NCBI GenBank assembly: GCA_022826345.1
Contig: JAJDVB010000106.1
Coordinates: 1 to 64,000 of the forward strand
Direction: 5' to 3'
Length of the DNA: 64,000 bases
From: Alphaproteobacteria bacterium
GTDB lineage: Bacteria > Pseudomonadota > Alphaproteobacteria > UBA828
Part shown: positions 17,091 through 28,096 of the stretch, one piece after another
Position numbering within the stretch: position 1 is the stretch's first letter
Layout of the letters: the number at the start of each line of letters is the position of its first letter
The notes under the pieces: model-generated
Database searches by the model: none
What the model was told of the DNA's origin: nothing
What the model saw: the letters and a program-made list of their open reading frames with translations, nothing else
Position numbers and translations under genes: made by a program

Positions 17091-17945
17091 GTGATCGATT
17101 TGGACACCAAGCAACTCCGCTCCTTCCTCTGCCTGGCTATGGAACGGAGTTTCTCCAAGGCCGCCCTGCAAATCGGCTGTTCCCAGGCGACCATGTCAAT
17201 CCGCATCCAAAAGCTGGAGGACGCGCTCGGCATCCGCCTGTTCGAGCGGGGGCCTCACGAGGTTGCGTTGACGGCCGAGGGGCGCGATTTGCTGCCGGAC
17301 ATTCGGGCGTTCGTCGATATGCAAGACCGCATGTACGAGCGCACGCAGTCGTCGCGCGAATTCGGCAGCGTCAGGCTCGGCGTGGCCGAGGGCTACGAGG
17401 CGGCGCTCCTGCCGGGTCTGCTCAAGCACATGTGGCAAGACCACGCCGCCGCGGAACTCGATATCCGTTGCCAGCCGAGTTGGCGTCTGCAGCAGATGAT
17501 CGAGGCACGCACGCTGGATCTGGCGGTCGTCACGCTGCCGGAGGAAGCGCCGTCGGCGACGACGTTGTGCCGAACCCAGCTCCATTGGGTGGCGGCCCCA
17601 GGGTTCGATCTCGCGCCATCGATGCCGTTGCCGGTGGCTTGGCATCCGGACACGTGTCTCTTCCGATGCATTGCGGCTGCGGCGCTCAAGGATCAGGGCG
17701 TTCCCTATTGCGAGGTCCTGTGCAGTCCCGATACCCGGGTCGTCCGGGCCGCCGTCGAAGCCGGCACCGCCGTCACTGTCATGGCCGAGGGGACCGTTCC
17801 GGAGACGTTGAGAGCGATATCCGAGTCGTCCATCCTCCCGCCGCTCGGCAAAGCCCCGATCCAACTGCTGGAGCGGCCCGGTCTGCAGTCCGAGGCGTCG
17901 GCAGCGGTAAGGCGGAAGCTGCTGGACGCCTACCGGGAGTCGTGA
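17091..17945 (+). CDS. LysR-family transcriptional regulator
   Basis: A 284-aa LysR regulator. The N-terminal winged helix-turn-helix (residues 5-64) reads LRSFLCLAMERSFSKAALQ and IGCSQATMSIRIQKLEDALG, followed by LFERG. The C-terminal periplasmic-binding-protein-like effector domain spans about 90-280. It starts at GTG 17091 with no clear ribosome-binding site. It has no adjacent co-directional gene, and the channel gene is divergent at 0.48 kb, so the target cannot be assigned. Cys and Trp content in the effector domain is slightly high but within the family norm. Confidence 0.88.
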   Translation: MIDLDTKQLRSFLCLAMERSFSKAALQIGCSQATMSIRIQKLEDALGIRLFERGPHEVALTAEGRDLLPDIRAFVDMQDRMYERTQSSREFGSVRLGVAEGYEAALLPGLLKHMWQDHAAAELDIRCQPSWRLQQMIEARTLDLAVVTLPEEAPSATTLCRTQLHWVAAPGFDLAPSMPLPVAWHPDTCLFRCIAAAALKDQGVPYCEVLCSPDTRVVRAAVEAGTAVTVMAEGTVPETLRAISESSILPPLGKAPIQLLERPGLQSEASAAVRRKLLDAYRES

Positions 17946-18175
17946 ACGCCCCTGCCTGACCGGTACGCGTCGAGAGCCCCCACAGCTTCTTCCGACGCAC
18001 GATGCAGCCGTCATGGGCAATCGCCTTGCCGGCTCTCCAAGAGCGGCGACAGGAATCTCAGGGGCGTGTTCGTAACTGTCTTGGAAATTGAGTCCCGTAG
18101 ATTTCCAATCGATTCCCGACTCGAAATCAACAAATGAACATCGCGCGTGAACGGCTCTTACCTTGTTGATTTGAT

Positions 18176-18220
18176 TGGTACGCCCGCCTGGACTCGAACC
18201 AGGGACCCTCTGACTGAGTC
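18176..18220 (-). pseudogene. tRNA 3' fragment (T arm, acceptor 3' strand and CCA)
   Basis: On the minus strand this reads as the 3' part of a tRNA: an anticodon-stem 3' strand TCAGA, variable loop GGGTC, T arm CCTGG-TTCGAGT-CCAGG (18187-18203), acceptor 3' strand CGGGCGT, discriminator A and an encoded CCA (18176-18178). The 5' half is absent: bases beyond the anticodon loop do not pair. Breakage at the anticodon loop is typical of attachment sites of tyrosine-recombinase elements, but no integrase gene is present. The 3' half resembles tRNA-Lys, which is a tentative identity. Confidence 0.55.
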
Positions 18221-18221
18221 T

Positions 18222-18245
18222 CCCGGCTATCAGTCGCGAAATAGC
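18222..18245. repeat. 24-base motif adjoining the tRNA fragment (copy 2)
   Basis: This stretch abuts the point where tRNA homology stops, and matches 13602-13625 at 21 of 24 positions. Together with TCAGTC inside the tRNA fragment it forms a 6-base dyad, TCAGTC / GACTGA. It could be what remains of a mobile-element end or attachment sequence. Confidence 0.4.
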
Positions 18246-18614
18246 TGCGCACTTACACAGAAGCGCGCCGAGTCCATCTCCAATCAGCCGGCAGGACGTG
18301 CCGTGCCGTGCTCGGCTTGGAAGAGGGCGCGGGCTTGCACTGGCCCGCATTTCTTACCTCAGGTATTCCCGATGAGGCGTCATAAATAAGCCATTCTAAT
18401 CAATGGGCTGAAAGACAATCTCCAGAGTTTCGCGAACCGAAGTCTGCAAAATACACACCAAATAAGCACGGAGAAAGAAACTCCAGACCGCTGGAGACCA
18501 CCAGATGCCGCGCGCGTCCACCCGCGAGGGCCGGCACCGCCATTGAACTGCACGAGACACGGCTCGCCGCCTACGCCCTGATCGCAACAGCTGGTAACGG
18601 CTCGGCACCGGTCA

Positions 18615-18773
18615 ATGCGCCGGCGGAGCCGCGTTCTCGCCACGTACCTACGCCACGGCCATGCCCACGCCTTGCGCTCTGTCGCCGACCGGCTGATCGC
18701 CGTCGCCTGCGCCATGCTCGAAAACCAGACACAGTTCGCACCAGATCATCTCCGCCGACGCCATGCCGCCTAA
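18615..18773 (+). mobile_element. Probable transposase C-terminal remnant (IS110-like)
   Basis: An open stretch ending in TAA at 18771-18773 translates to about 52 residues with LRHGHAHALRSVADRLI and VACAMLENQTQF, the kind of helical tail seen at the C-terminus of IS110/IS116-family transposases. Upstream, that frame is interrupted by a TGA at 18579-18581, and no full transposase, catalytic motif or inverted repeats are visible. It is treated as a decayed element. The family name is a best guess. Confidence 0.35.
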
Positions 18774-18931
18774 AACACACAAACCCAACTCCGGCGGGCA
18801 CAAAGCCGCCGCAGCCGCTTTACGGATGATGGGGAGCCCCCCCCCCCCGCACGCGCTGGGCCAAGGCGTCCTCGGCGATTCGCACGATGAACGTCTCGCT
18901 ACCGAACATCGCCCTCCGCCCGGCTTCCCCG

Positions 18932-19072
18932 TCAGTGCTCGGTCGAGCACGGTTCCTCGCCGAGCAGCTGCGCCAGTTGCGCTCCAAGCTCCGTTACGTC
19001 TTCGGCGGCGAGCCCCAACTCGAGCCGCGTCGCCTCGCCCGCGGTGGTGTGATACTCGAGGTCCACGCCCAC
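18932..19072 (-). CDS. Short uncharacterised open frame after DUF934
   Basis: A 46-residue frame starting at GTG 19072, 7 bases after the DUF934 stop, and ending at TGA 18932-18934. The product is acidic and helical (LGLAAEDVTELGAQLAQLLG) with codon use like the upstream operon, so it may be a genuine small last gene or the residue of a longer one cut by the adjacent scar region. No family is recognised and no strong ribosome-binding site is visible. Confidence 0.3.
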   Translation of the reverse strand: MGVDLEYHTTAGEATRLELGLAAEDVTELGAQLAQLLGEEPCSTEH

Positions 19073-19079
19073 GTACGCC

Positions 19080-19523
19080 TTACGGGCGCCGGCCCAGCCG
19101 CTCCTGATAGTCGTGTGTCCGCCAATTCGCGCGGAACAGCCACTGCTCTTCCGGCTGCCGCTCGGCGAGCGCCGGGTCGATTTCGACCTCGTCGAAGCCG
19201 CTTCGCCGGGCCATGGCGTATTGATCAGCGAGGAAGCGGCCGGATGCACGAAGCCGGCCCCCGTAGCCCAGCAGCCGCAAGTGGCGGGCCAGCGAGAAGC
19301 CCCGGCCGTCCATGTGCGACGGGAAGGCGATGCGGATGAGGGCGATGCGCCCGAAGAGGGGCACGATGTCCTCGGCCTGCGCGGTGTTGTCGACATCCAG
19401 CGCGGCACCGTGAGGCAGAGCGGAACGGTCGTCCTCTCCGCGCCACCGGATGAATTCGCCGCGCCAGTCGTCGTCCTGGAACCCGGTGTCGCGGACGAGA
19501 ATACCGGGGCTCCCGCGTCCCAC
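19080..19523 (-). CDS. DUF934 protein of the sulfite/nitrite reductase operon
   Basis: A 147-aa protein of the DUF934 family, found beside assimilatory sulfite reductases in proteobacteria. The family hallmark is the segment RIAFPSHMDGRGFSLARHLR followed by ASGRFLADQYAMARRSGFDEVE. It starts at GTG 19523, right after the reductase stop (TAGCGTG) and behind AGGAGG, so translation is coupled. Its biochemical role is not established; the context implies sulfite assimilation. An ATG-initiated longer frame upstream would lie inside the reductase gene and is rejected. Confidence 0.85.
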   Translation of the reverse strand: MGRGSPGILVRDTGFQDDDWRGEFIRWRGEDDRSALPHGAALDVDNTAQAEDIVPLFGRIALIRIAFPSHMDGRGFSLARHLRLLGYGGRLRASGRFLADQYAMARRSGFDEVEIDPALAERQPEEQWLFRANWRTHDYQERLGRRP

Positions 19524-19524
19524 G

Positions 19525-21195
19525 CTAGCCTCCTGTGGCCGGGGCGGTGTCGGGATAGAGCGCCGCCTTGAAGGGCTGCATCCCGACGCGCCGGTAGGTC
19601 GCGAGAAAGGCTTCGTCTTCGTCAGACCTGAGCTCAAGGTAGGTGTCGATGAGCCTGTCAACCGCGGGGATGATGTCATCTGAGGAAAAGCCCGGGCCGG
19701 TGCGCTCGCCGAGCGCGGCGGTCTCCGTTCCGTCGCCGCCCAGCGTGATCTGGTAGTTCTCGGCGCCGGCGCGATCGAGGCCAAGAATGCCGATGTGCCC
19801 GACATGGTGGTGCCCGCAGGCATTGACGCAGCCGGAAATCTTGATCTTGAGATCGCCGACAAGGCGCTCGTCCCCGCGCTCCTTCACACGGGTGGCGATG
19901 CCCTGGGCGATAGGGATGGAGCGGGCGGTGGCCAGATTGCAGTAGTCCATCCCGGGGCAGGCGATGATGTCCGATGCCAGGCCGACGTTGGCGGTGGCGA
20001 GCTCTGCCTCCCGCAGCGCCGCATGGACCGCCGGCACGTAGCACCTGTGCACGTGGGGCAGAATGCAGTTCTGCTCGTGGCTGATCCGGATCTCGTCGTG
20101 GCCGTAGCGCTCCGCGAGGTCGGCGATAACGCGCATCTGGTCTGCGGTGGCATCGCCCGGCGTCGCGCCGTGGGCCTTGAGCGAGACGGTGACGATTGCG
20201 TAATCCGGATTCCGGTGCGGGTGCAGATTGGTGTCGACGAAGGACCGGAACACCGGATCGCGCACGAGCGCCGTATCGAACGCTCCGGTCGGTGCCTGAA
20301 TGTATGCCGGTGGCGCGAACATCGCGCGTATGCGCTTGAGAAGCCCCTGGTCCGCGCCCCCGAATGCCTTCCGCTGAAGCTGGAAGCGTTCCTCGACGCG
20401 CCCCCGGAAAGCCTCGATCCCGTGCTCGCCCACCGTGATCTTGATGCGCGCCTTGAACCTGTTATCGCGGCGCCCGATGGCGTTGTAGACCTGCAGGATG
20501 GACTCGACGTAGGGAAGCAGGCCGGCCTCAGGCAGGAAGTCGCGGATGACCGTTCCGATCACAGGGGTGCGTCCGAGCCCGCCGCCGACCGAGATTTCGT
20601 AGCCGATCTCACCGGCCCCGTTGCGAACGATGCGGATGCCGATGTCGTGCGCGCGGGTCACGGCGCGATCGACCGGGGAACCGCTCACCGCGATCTTGAA
20701 TTTTCTAGGCAGGAACGCGAATTCCGGGTGATCCGTCGACCATTGCCGGAGCAGCTCGGCGGTCGGGCGGGGATCGGCGATTTCGTCGGCGGCCGCGCCG
20801 GCAAAGTGGTCGGCGGTAACGTTGCGCACGCAGTTTCCCGACGTCTGGATCGCATGCATCTCCACGTCCGCGAGGGCGTCGAGGATGTCCGGCACGTCCT
20901 TCAGCCTGGGCCAGTTGAACTGGACGTTCTGCCGGGTGGTGAAGTGTCCGTAGCCCTTGTCCCAGCGCTCCGCGATATGGGCGAGCTGCCGCATCTGGCG
21001 GCTGTCGAGCGTGCCGTAAGGGATGGCCACACGAAGCATGTAGGCATGCAGCTGCAGATAGAGCCCGTTCATCAGCCGCAGCGGCTTGAACTCCTCCTCG
21101 GAGAGCGAGCCGTCGATCCGGCGTTCCACTTGCTGGCGAAACTGCTCGACCCGATTGCGCACGAATTCCCGGTCGAAGCCGTCGTATCGGTACAC
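19525..21195 (-). CDS. cysI: Assimilatory nitrite/sulfite reductase, hemoprotein (CysI type)
   Basis: A 556-aa ferredoxin-like siroheme/4Fe-4S reductase. Both ferredoxin-like half-domains are present, and the siroheme-FeS ligands are visible as C-x5-C in CPGMDYCNLA and C-x3-C in SGCVNACGHHH. The sirohaem/phosphate basic residues in the N-terminal half (FTTRQNVQFNWP) are retained. Siroheme synthase and DUF934 neighbours fit sulfite reduction for cysteine synthesis. A nitrite reductase role cannot be excluded from sequence alone. There is no flavoprotein (CysJ) gene nearby, so ferredoxin is a likely electron donor (inference). Confidence 0.88.
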   Translation of the reverse strand: MYRYDGFDREFVRNRVEQFRQQVERRIDGSLSEEEFKPLRLMNGLYLQLHAYMLRVAIPYGTLDSRQMRQLAHIAERWDKGYGHFTTRQNVQFNWPRLKDVPDILDALADVEMHAIQTSGNCVRNVTADHFAGAAADEIADPRPTAELLRQWSTDHPEFAFLPRKFKIAVSGSPVDRAVTRAHDIGIRIVRNGAGEIGYEISVGGGLGRTPVIGTVIRDFLPEAGLLPYVESILQVYNAIGRRDNRFKARIKITVGEHGIEAFRGRVEERFQLQRKAFGGADQGLLKRIRAMFAPPAYIQAPTGAFDTALVRDPVFRSFVDTNLHPHRNPDYAIVTVSLKAHGATPGDATADQMRVIADLAERYGHDEIRISHEQNCILPHVHRCYVPAVHAALREAELATANVGLASDIIACPGMDYCNLATARSIPIAQGIATRVKERGDERLVGDLKIKISGCVNACGHHHVGHIGILGLDRAGAENYQITLGGDGTETAALGERTGPGFSSDDIIPAVDRLIDTYLELRSDEDEAFLATYRRVGMQPFKAALYPDTAPATGG

Positions 21196-21198
21196 GCG

Positions 21199-21501
21199 TC
21201 AGCTCCCCGCCTGCTTGCCGTGGAAGTAGTTGGAGGGCCCGGCCGCACGCAGAACATCCCGCACGTGGACTGGTCGGGGCCCTTGATTCCCTCCGGGCGC
21301 AGCGGCTGCCAGGTAGGGGCCGACGATGGCATCCTCCTGCGCTTCGGCCGCCGCGAGGCAACGGTTCGCCTCGGCCTCGTCCTCGAAGAGGCGGGCAGCG
21401 CCCGGATAGCGAGTCCAGGCGCCGTCGGGCGCGAGATAGAGCACGTCGCCATTGCAGAGGTCGTTGGCGGTCAGGACGCAAGGTCTGAAGGCGCGGGCCA
21501 T
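21199..21501 (-). CDS. DUF2849 protein
   Basis: A 100-aa protein of the DUF2849 family, found in alphaproteobacteria between siroheme synthase and sulfite reductase genes. It begins MARAFRPCVLTANDLCNGDVLYL and contains the expected YLAPDG-W and EDEAEANRCLAAAEAQE helix. The ATG overlaps the cysG stop by one base (TGATG) and its stop is 3 bases before the reductase start, so the four genes form one operon. The molecular role is unknown. Confidence 0.85.
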   Translation of the reverse strand: MARAFRPCVLTANDLCNGDVLYLAPDGAWTRYPGAARLFEDEAEANRCLAAAEAQEDAIVGPYLAAAAPGGNQGPRPVHVRDVLRAAGPSNYFHGKQAGS

Positions 21502-22904
21502 CAGACCGCCTCCCGGTGGGCCTCGAAGTCCGCGTTCGCCTTCCGCACGGCCTCGCGCGGCAGGATGCCGAGCATCAGCATTGCCGGTCCCCCGACGCGC
21601 GTTTCTTCCAGCACATCGGGCAGCCCGAGCAGCGTCGTCGCGACGATCCGCTTGTCCTGGCGCGAGGCGTTCTCGACGATCGTGACCGGCGTCGATGGCG
21701 CTGCGCCGCGCATCAGCAGGCGCCCGCGCAGGAAGGCGGCTGCCCGCTTGCCCATGTAGATCGCGGCGACCGATCCGGGCCGGGCGAGGGCGGCCCAATC
21801 GTGCTCGGCGAACCCGTCGACATCGCGGCCGGTGAGGATCCGAAGCTCCGAGTTCCGTCCGCGGCGCGTGAGAGAGACTCCCAAGTCCGACGCGGCACCG
21901 GAGGCGGCCGTGATTCCGGGAACAACCTCCCAGGGGATGCCGGCGGCCTCCAGCGCCTCGATCTCTTCGTCCAGCCTGCCGAATACCGCAGGATCGCCGG
22001 ACTTGAGGCGGACCACATGATCGCCCGCCTGGGCATGACGGACCAACAGCTCGTTGATGCGCGCCTGCGGCCAGGACGGGCCGTATCCCGATTTGCCGGC
22101 GCAGACCCGCTCCGCCTCCCGCCGCGCAAGCTCGAGCACCTGTGTGGAGACCAGCCGGTCGTGCACCACGATGTCCGCCTCGTGCAGCCGGTTGCGCGCC
22201 TTGAGCGTGAGCAGCTCCGGATCACCCGGCCCTGCGCCCACGAAGGAAACGAAGCCCGAAGGGCGTGTTGCGGTTGCGGCCTCGTCAAGCAGCGAGCAGA
22301 GCGCTTCGCGGGCGCCGTTCCCGCCCTCCCTGGCATAGCCGCGGGGGCCGCGCCGGAAGAAATACTCGGACCAGAGCGCTCGTCGCATCCGGCCGGAGGG
22401 AACGGTCACGCACCTGCTGCGGAACGCCTGTCCGATGCGCGCCAGCGGCCCCAGAGAGATCGGCAGCTGGGCCTCGAACGCCGCCTTGAGGTTCCGGGCC
22501 AACACCGGAGCCGTCCCCTCGGTCCCGATCGCCACCGTGACCGGGTCGCGGTCGACGATGGCAGGCGTGAGGAAGTCGCTGCCGTCGAGATTGTCGACGA
22601 TGTTGACGGGGATTCGCCGCCGCCGGGCCAGCGCGGCGGCGCGCGCATCCTGCGAGGGATCTTCGCTCGTGCAATAGAGGAGCGCCGCACCGTCGAGGTC
22701 TTCGGCTGCCACGCGGCGCTGGTTGTGGCGCAGTGCGCCTTCGCGGCGCCACGCCAGGATCTCCGGGTCCGGGTCGGGGCCGAACACGGCGATCTCGGCG
22801 TCGGTTTTGAGCAGCAGGCGCAGCTTGGCCGCTGCAGCGTGTCCGGCGCCGGAGACGACGACTCGCCGACCCGCGAGACGGAGAAAGATCGGGAAATGCT
22901 GCAT
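21501..22904 (-). CDS. cysG: Siroheme synthase CysG (fused dehydrogenase/ferrochelatase and uroporphyrinogen III methyltransferase)
   Basis: A 467-aa bifunctional enzyme. Residues about 1-200 form the NAD-dependent precorrin-2 dehydrogenase / sirohydrochlorin ferrochelatase with a Rossmann motif VVSGAGHAAAAKLRLL. Residues about 218-455 form the SAM-dependent uroporphyrinogen-III methyltransferase, starting with VGAGPGDPELLTLKA and including VVPGITAASGAAS. It makes siroheme for the adjacent sulfite reductase. It is the first gene of a four-gene operon transcribed away from the Lrp/AsnC regulator. Confidence 0.92.
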   Translation of the reverse strand: MQHFPIFLRLAGRRVVVSGAGHAAAAKLRLLLKTDAEIAVFGPDPDPEILAWRREGALRHNQRRVAAEDLDGAALLYCTSEDPSQDARAAALARRRRIPVNIVDNLDGSDFLTPAIVDRDPVTVAIGTEGTAPVLARNLKAAFEAQLPISLGPLARIGQAFRSRCVTVPSGRMRRALWSEYFFRRGPRGYAREGGNGAREALCSLLDEAATATRPSGFVSFVGAGPGDPELLTLKARNRLHEADIVVHDRLVSTQVLELARREAERVCAGKSGYGPSWPQARINELLVRHAQAGDHVVRLKSGDPAVFGRLDEEIEALEAAGIPWEVVPGITAASGAASDLGVSLTRRGRNSELRILTGRDVDGFAEHDWAALARPGSVAAIYMGKRAAAFLRGRLLMRGAAPSTPVTIVENASRQDKRIVATTLLGLPDVLEETRVGGPAMLMLGILPREAVRKANADFEAHREAV

Positions 22905-22953
22905 CGCGACCGCCTGTTGCCGATTGCGCTTGATGTCGGCGGATAGTACATAA

Positions 22954-22990
22954 TTTCTAGAAACGCGATAGTATCCTTGAAAAATAAGGA
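22954..22990. promoter_or_regulatory. Candidate Lrp/AsnC operator(s) between cysG and the regulator
   Basis: This AT-rich divergent intergenic region (22905-23050) holds two dyads: TTTCTAGAAA (22954-22963, perfect) and TCCTT-N7-AAGGA (22974-22990). Lrp/AsnC proteins bind about 15-17-base AT-rich palindromes of this kind, so these are good candidates for control of the siroheme/sulfite operon and for autoregulation. Binding is inferred. Confidence 0.45.
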
Positions 22991-23050
22991 CTAATATTAT
23001 TATACTGTGAGAAATTTAGAACCATTTTTCCAAATGTGGTGGAGGTTGAG

Positions 23051-23512
23051 ATGGCTGTCCAACTCGATGGCGTCGATCGGAAAATTCTTGCGGCGATGCA
23101 GGAGGACGCCTCGCGCTCCCTCGACGACATCGCGAAGAAAGCCGGCGCTTCGCGCACACCGGTGTGGCACAGAATACGAAAGCTCCGGGCTGCCGGGATC
23201 ATTCGGCAGAACACGGTTCTTCTCGACCCCGACAAGCTGGGGCTGGAGGCGTGCTTCTTCGTGCTCATCCGGACCTCCGAGCACCAGAAGGAGTGGCAGG
23301 ACCGGTTCCTGGAGACGCTGAAGGAACGCCCGGAGGTGTTGGAGGCCCACCGTCTGGCTGGCGACGTCGACTACATCCTGAAAGTCCGCGTCCAGAACGC
23401 CAGGGCCTACGACGATTTCTACCAGGCGCTCATTTCGCAGGTGAAGATATTCAACATCACCTCTCTGCTTTCGATGGAAGAGATCAAGTCGACGACCGAG
23501 CTCCCCCTTTGA
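23051..23512 (+). CDS. Lrp/AsnC-family transcriptional regulator
   Basis: A 153-aa regulator. The N-terminal helix-turn-helix (residues about 6-60) begins LDGVDRKILAAMQEDASRSL and includes the recognition helix SRTPVWHRIRKL. The C-terminal RAM domain (about 68-148) has LEAHRLAGDVDYILKV. The ATG at 23051 follows GGTGGAGG and is preferred over GTG 23036. Divergent placement from cysG makes it the likely regulator of the sulfite/siroheme operon, sensing an amino acid such as cysteine or methionine (inference). Lrp-type regulators with this neighbour order recur in alphaproteobacterial cys loci, as general knowledge. Confidence 0.88.
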   Translation: MAVQLDGVDRKILAAMQEDASRSLDDIAKKAGASRTPVWHRIRKLRAAGIIRQNTVLLDPDKLGLEACFFVLIRTSEHQKEWQDRFLETLKERPEVLEAHRLAGDVDYILKVRVQNARAYDDFYQALISQVKIFNITSLLSMEEIKSTTELPL

Positions 23513-23594
23513 AGCCAGGGCACCGGTAGCCGCCGACAGCGGCCGGTTCCAACAGTCTTGACCGGGTTCCGCGCCTGACCCACTATGGGCACCA

Positions 23595-23650
23595 CAGCGC
23601 CGATTTGAGCGACAGCTTGCGGGCGCTTTACAAGTGCGGCTAAAGCGTTG
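23595..23650 (+). promoter_or_regulatory. SAM-II-like riboswitch upstream of metH
   Basis: The layout matches the SAM-II (metA-type) riboswitch of alphaproteobacteria: P1 AGCGCC (23596-23601) pairs with GGCGCT (23622-23627). The loop starts GATTTGA, like the conserved GATTTAA. The 3' side carries TACAAGTGCGGCTAAAG, with the conserved GCTAAA at 23639-23644 that forms the H-type pseudoknot and base triples around SAM. A terminator follows at once, and the next gene is methionine synthase, so SAM feedback on methionine synthesis is the expected role. Identified by eye, not by a covariance search. Confidence 0.72.
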
Positions 23651-23653
23651 GGG

Positions 23654-23682
23654 CCCGCCCGGCAAAGCCGCGGCGGGTTTTT
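23654..23682 (+). terminator. Rho-independent attenuator between riboswitch and metH
   Basis: A GC-rich stem CCCGCC (23654-23659) / GGCGGG (23672-23677) with an inner CGGC-AAA-GCCG extension and a C bulge is followed by five T. It lies 4 bases after the riboswitch and before the metH ribosome-binding site, which fits transcription attenuation when SAM is bound. Confidence 0.75.
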
Positions 23683-23709
23683 GTGTGCGGCGGGCCACGG
23701 AGGCAGGGC

Positions 23710-27495
<3,786 letters not shown>

Positions 27496-28096
27496 CCCGG
27501 CTGCGGGGCCGTTTCAGAGGTCGCAACGCCTTCGCTGGAGCGGTTCTCGTCGGCGTACCGCACGCAGTCCCGGTCCCGCGACAGGGGGCCCTCGTGGAGC
27601 ATGTGAGCGCTGTGGAGGAGAAGCGGAACGTCCCGGCAAATGCCCGGTGCAAGTGGAGTATTGTAACCCGCCGCTCATCAGTTCCCGGTACGGGAGTACG
27701 CTCACCAGTTCCCGGTACGGGAGTATCAGCTCCTCACCGTTCCGATCCACCGCGGACAGGCGTCACCGCTGCTTGCCTTTCGACGATGTCCGTCCCGTCT
27801 GCCTCGTTGATCGCGCGCCAAGCGGCACGATAGGTTGTCGGTCTCTCATGTTGCCCGTTCTGCATTGCACGCCCGACAGCGGACAAGGAGCGAGAGGCAG
27901 ACATGCATCGGAACGGCAGCAAACCAGCTCACGGACATTGCCCTCCGAGACTTGCTAAGTCCATGAGATTGGCCCGAGACTACCGTATGTTGCGTCTCGC
28001 AACTCTTACGGATGGCACGACGACAGCCCCCGCCGGTTGCGCTGCGGGGAGGCTGCCCGTGCTCTTCCAGCCGGGGCAGTTCGGCGGGGACTGTCG
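27496..28096. other. Intergenic stretch with a 27-base tandem repeat
   Basis: There are 601 bases between metH and the PhyH gene, with no supported gene. The only clear structure is a near-perfect tandem repeat of a 27-base unit at 27673-27726 (listed separately). Short frames on both strands lack ribosome-binding sites and family resemblance. Confidence 0.5.
27673..27726. repeat. Two-copy 27-base tandem repeat with internal palindrome
   Basis: Units 27673-27699 and 27700-27726 differ at only two positions. Each contains CCCG-GTA-CGGG, a short dyad, so the pair presents two identical palindromic sites 27 bases apart. This is consistent with a tandem protein-binding site or a decayed repeat. 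No T-run follows. Confidence 0.5.

Larger units (their letters stand above)
17946..18931. other. Gene-poor scar region
   Basis: A stretch of 986 bases between the LysR gene and the sulfite-reductase operon with no complete gene. It contains a tRNA 3' fragment (18176-18220), a copy of a 24-base motif also found at 13602, a probable transposase C-terminal remnant (18615-18773) and a run of 12 C (18837-18848). Base composition is mixed, with AT-rich patches around 18080-18175 and 18370-18490. It looks like a site of past integration and decay. Confidence 0.6.

Noticed and set aside
18147..18389. An 80-residue protein with a WTRTRDPL motif
   Set aside because: This is the well-known artefact of translating the antisense strand of a tRNA; the tRNA fragment explains it.
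18300..19080. A cysH (PAPS/APS reductase) gene downstream of DUF934
   Set aside because: It was looked for because it often accompanies this operon, but no reductase motif or long frame is present; the region is scar-like.
19080..19862. DUF934 with an ATG start at 19862
   Set aside because: The extension lies inside the sulfite reductase gene. GTG 19523 has its own ribosome-binding site and starts at the family N-terminus.
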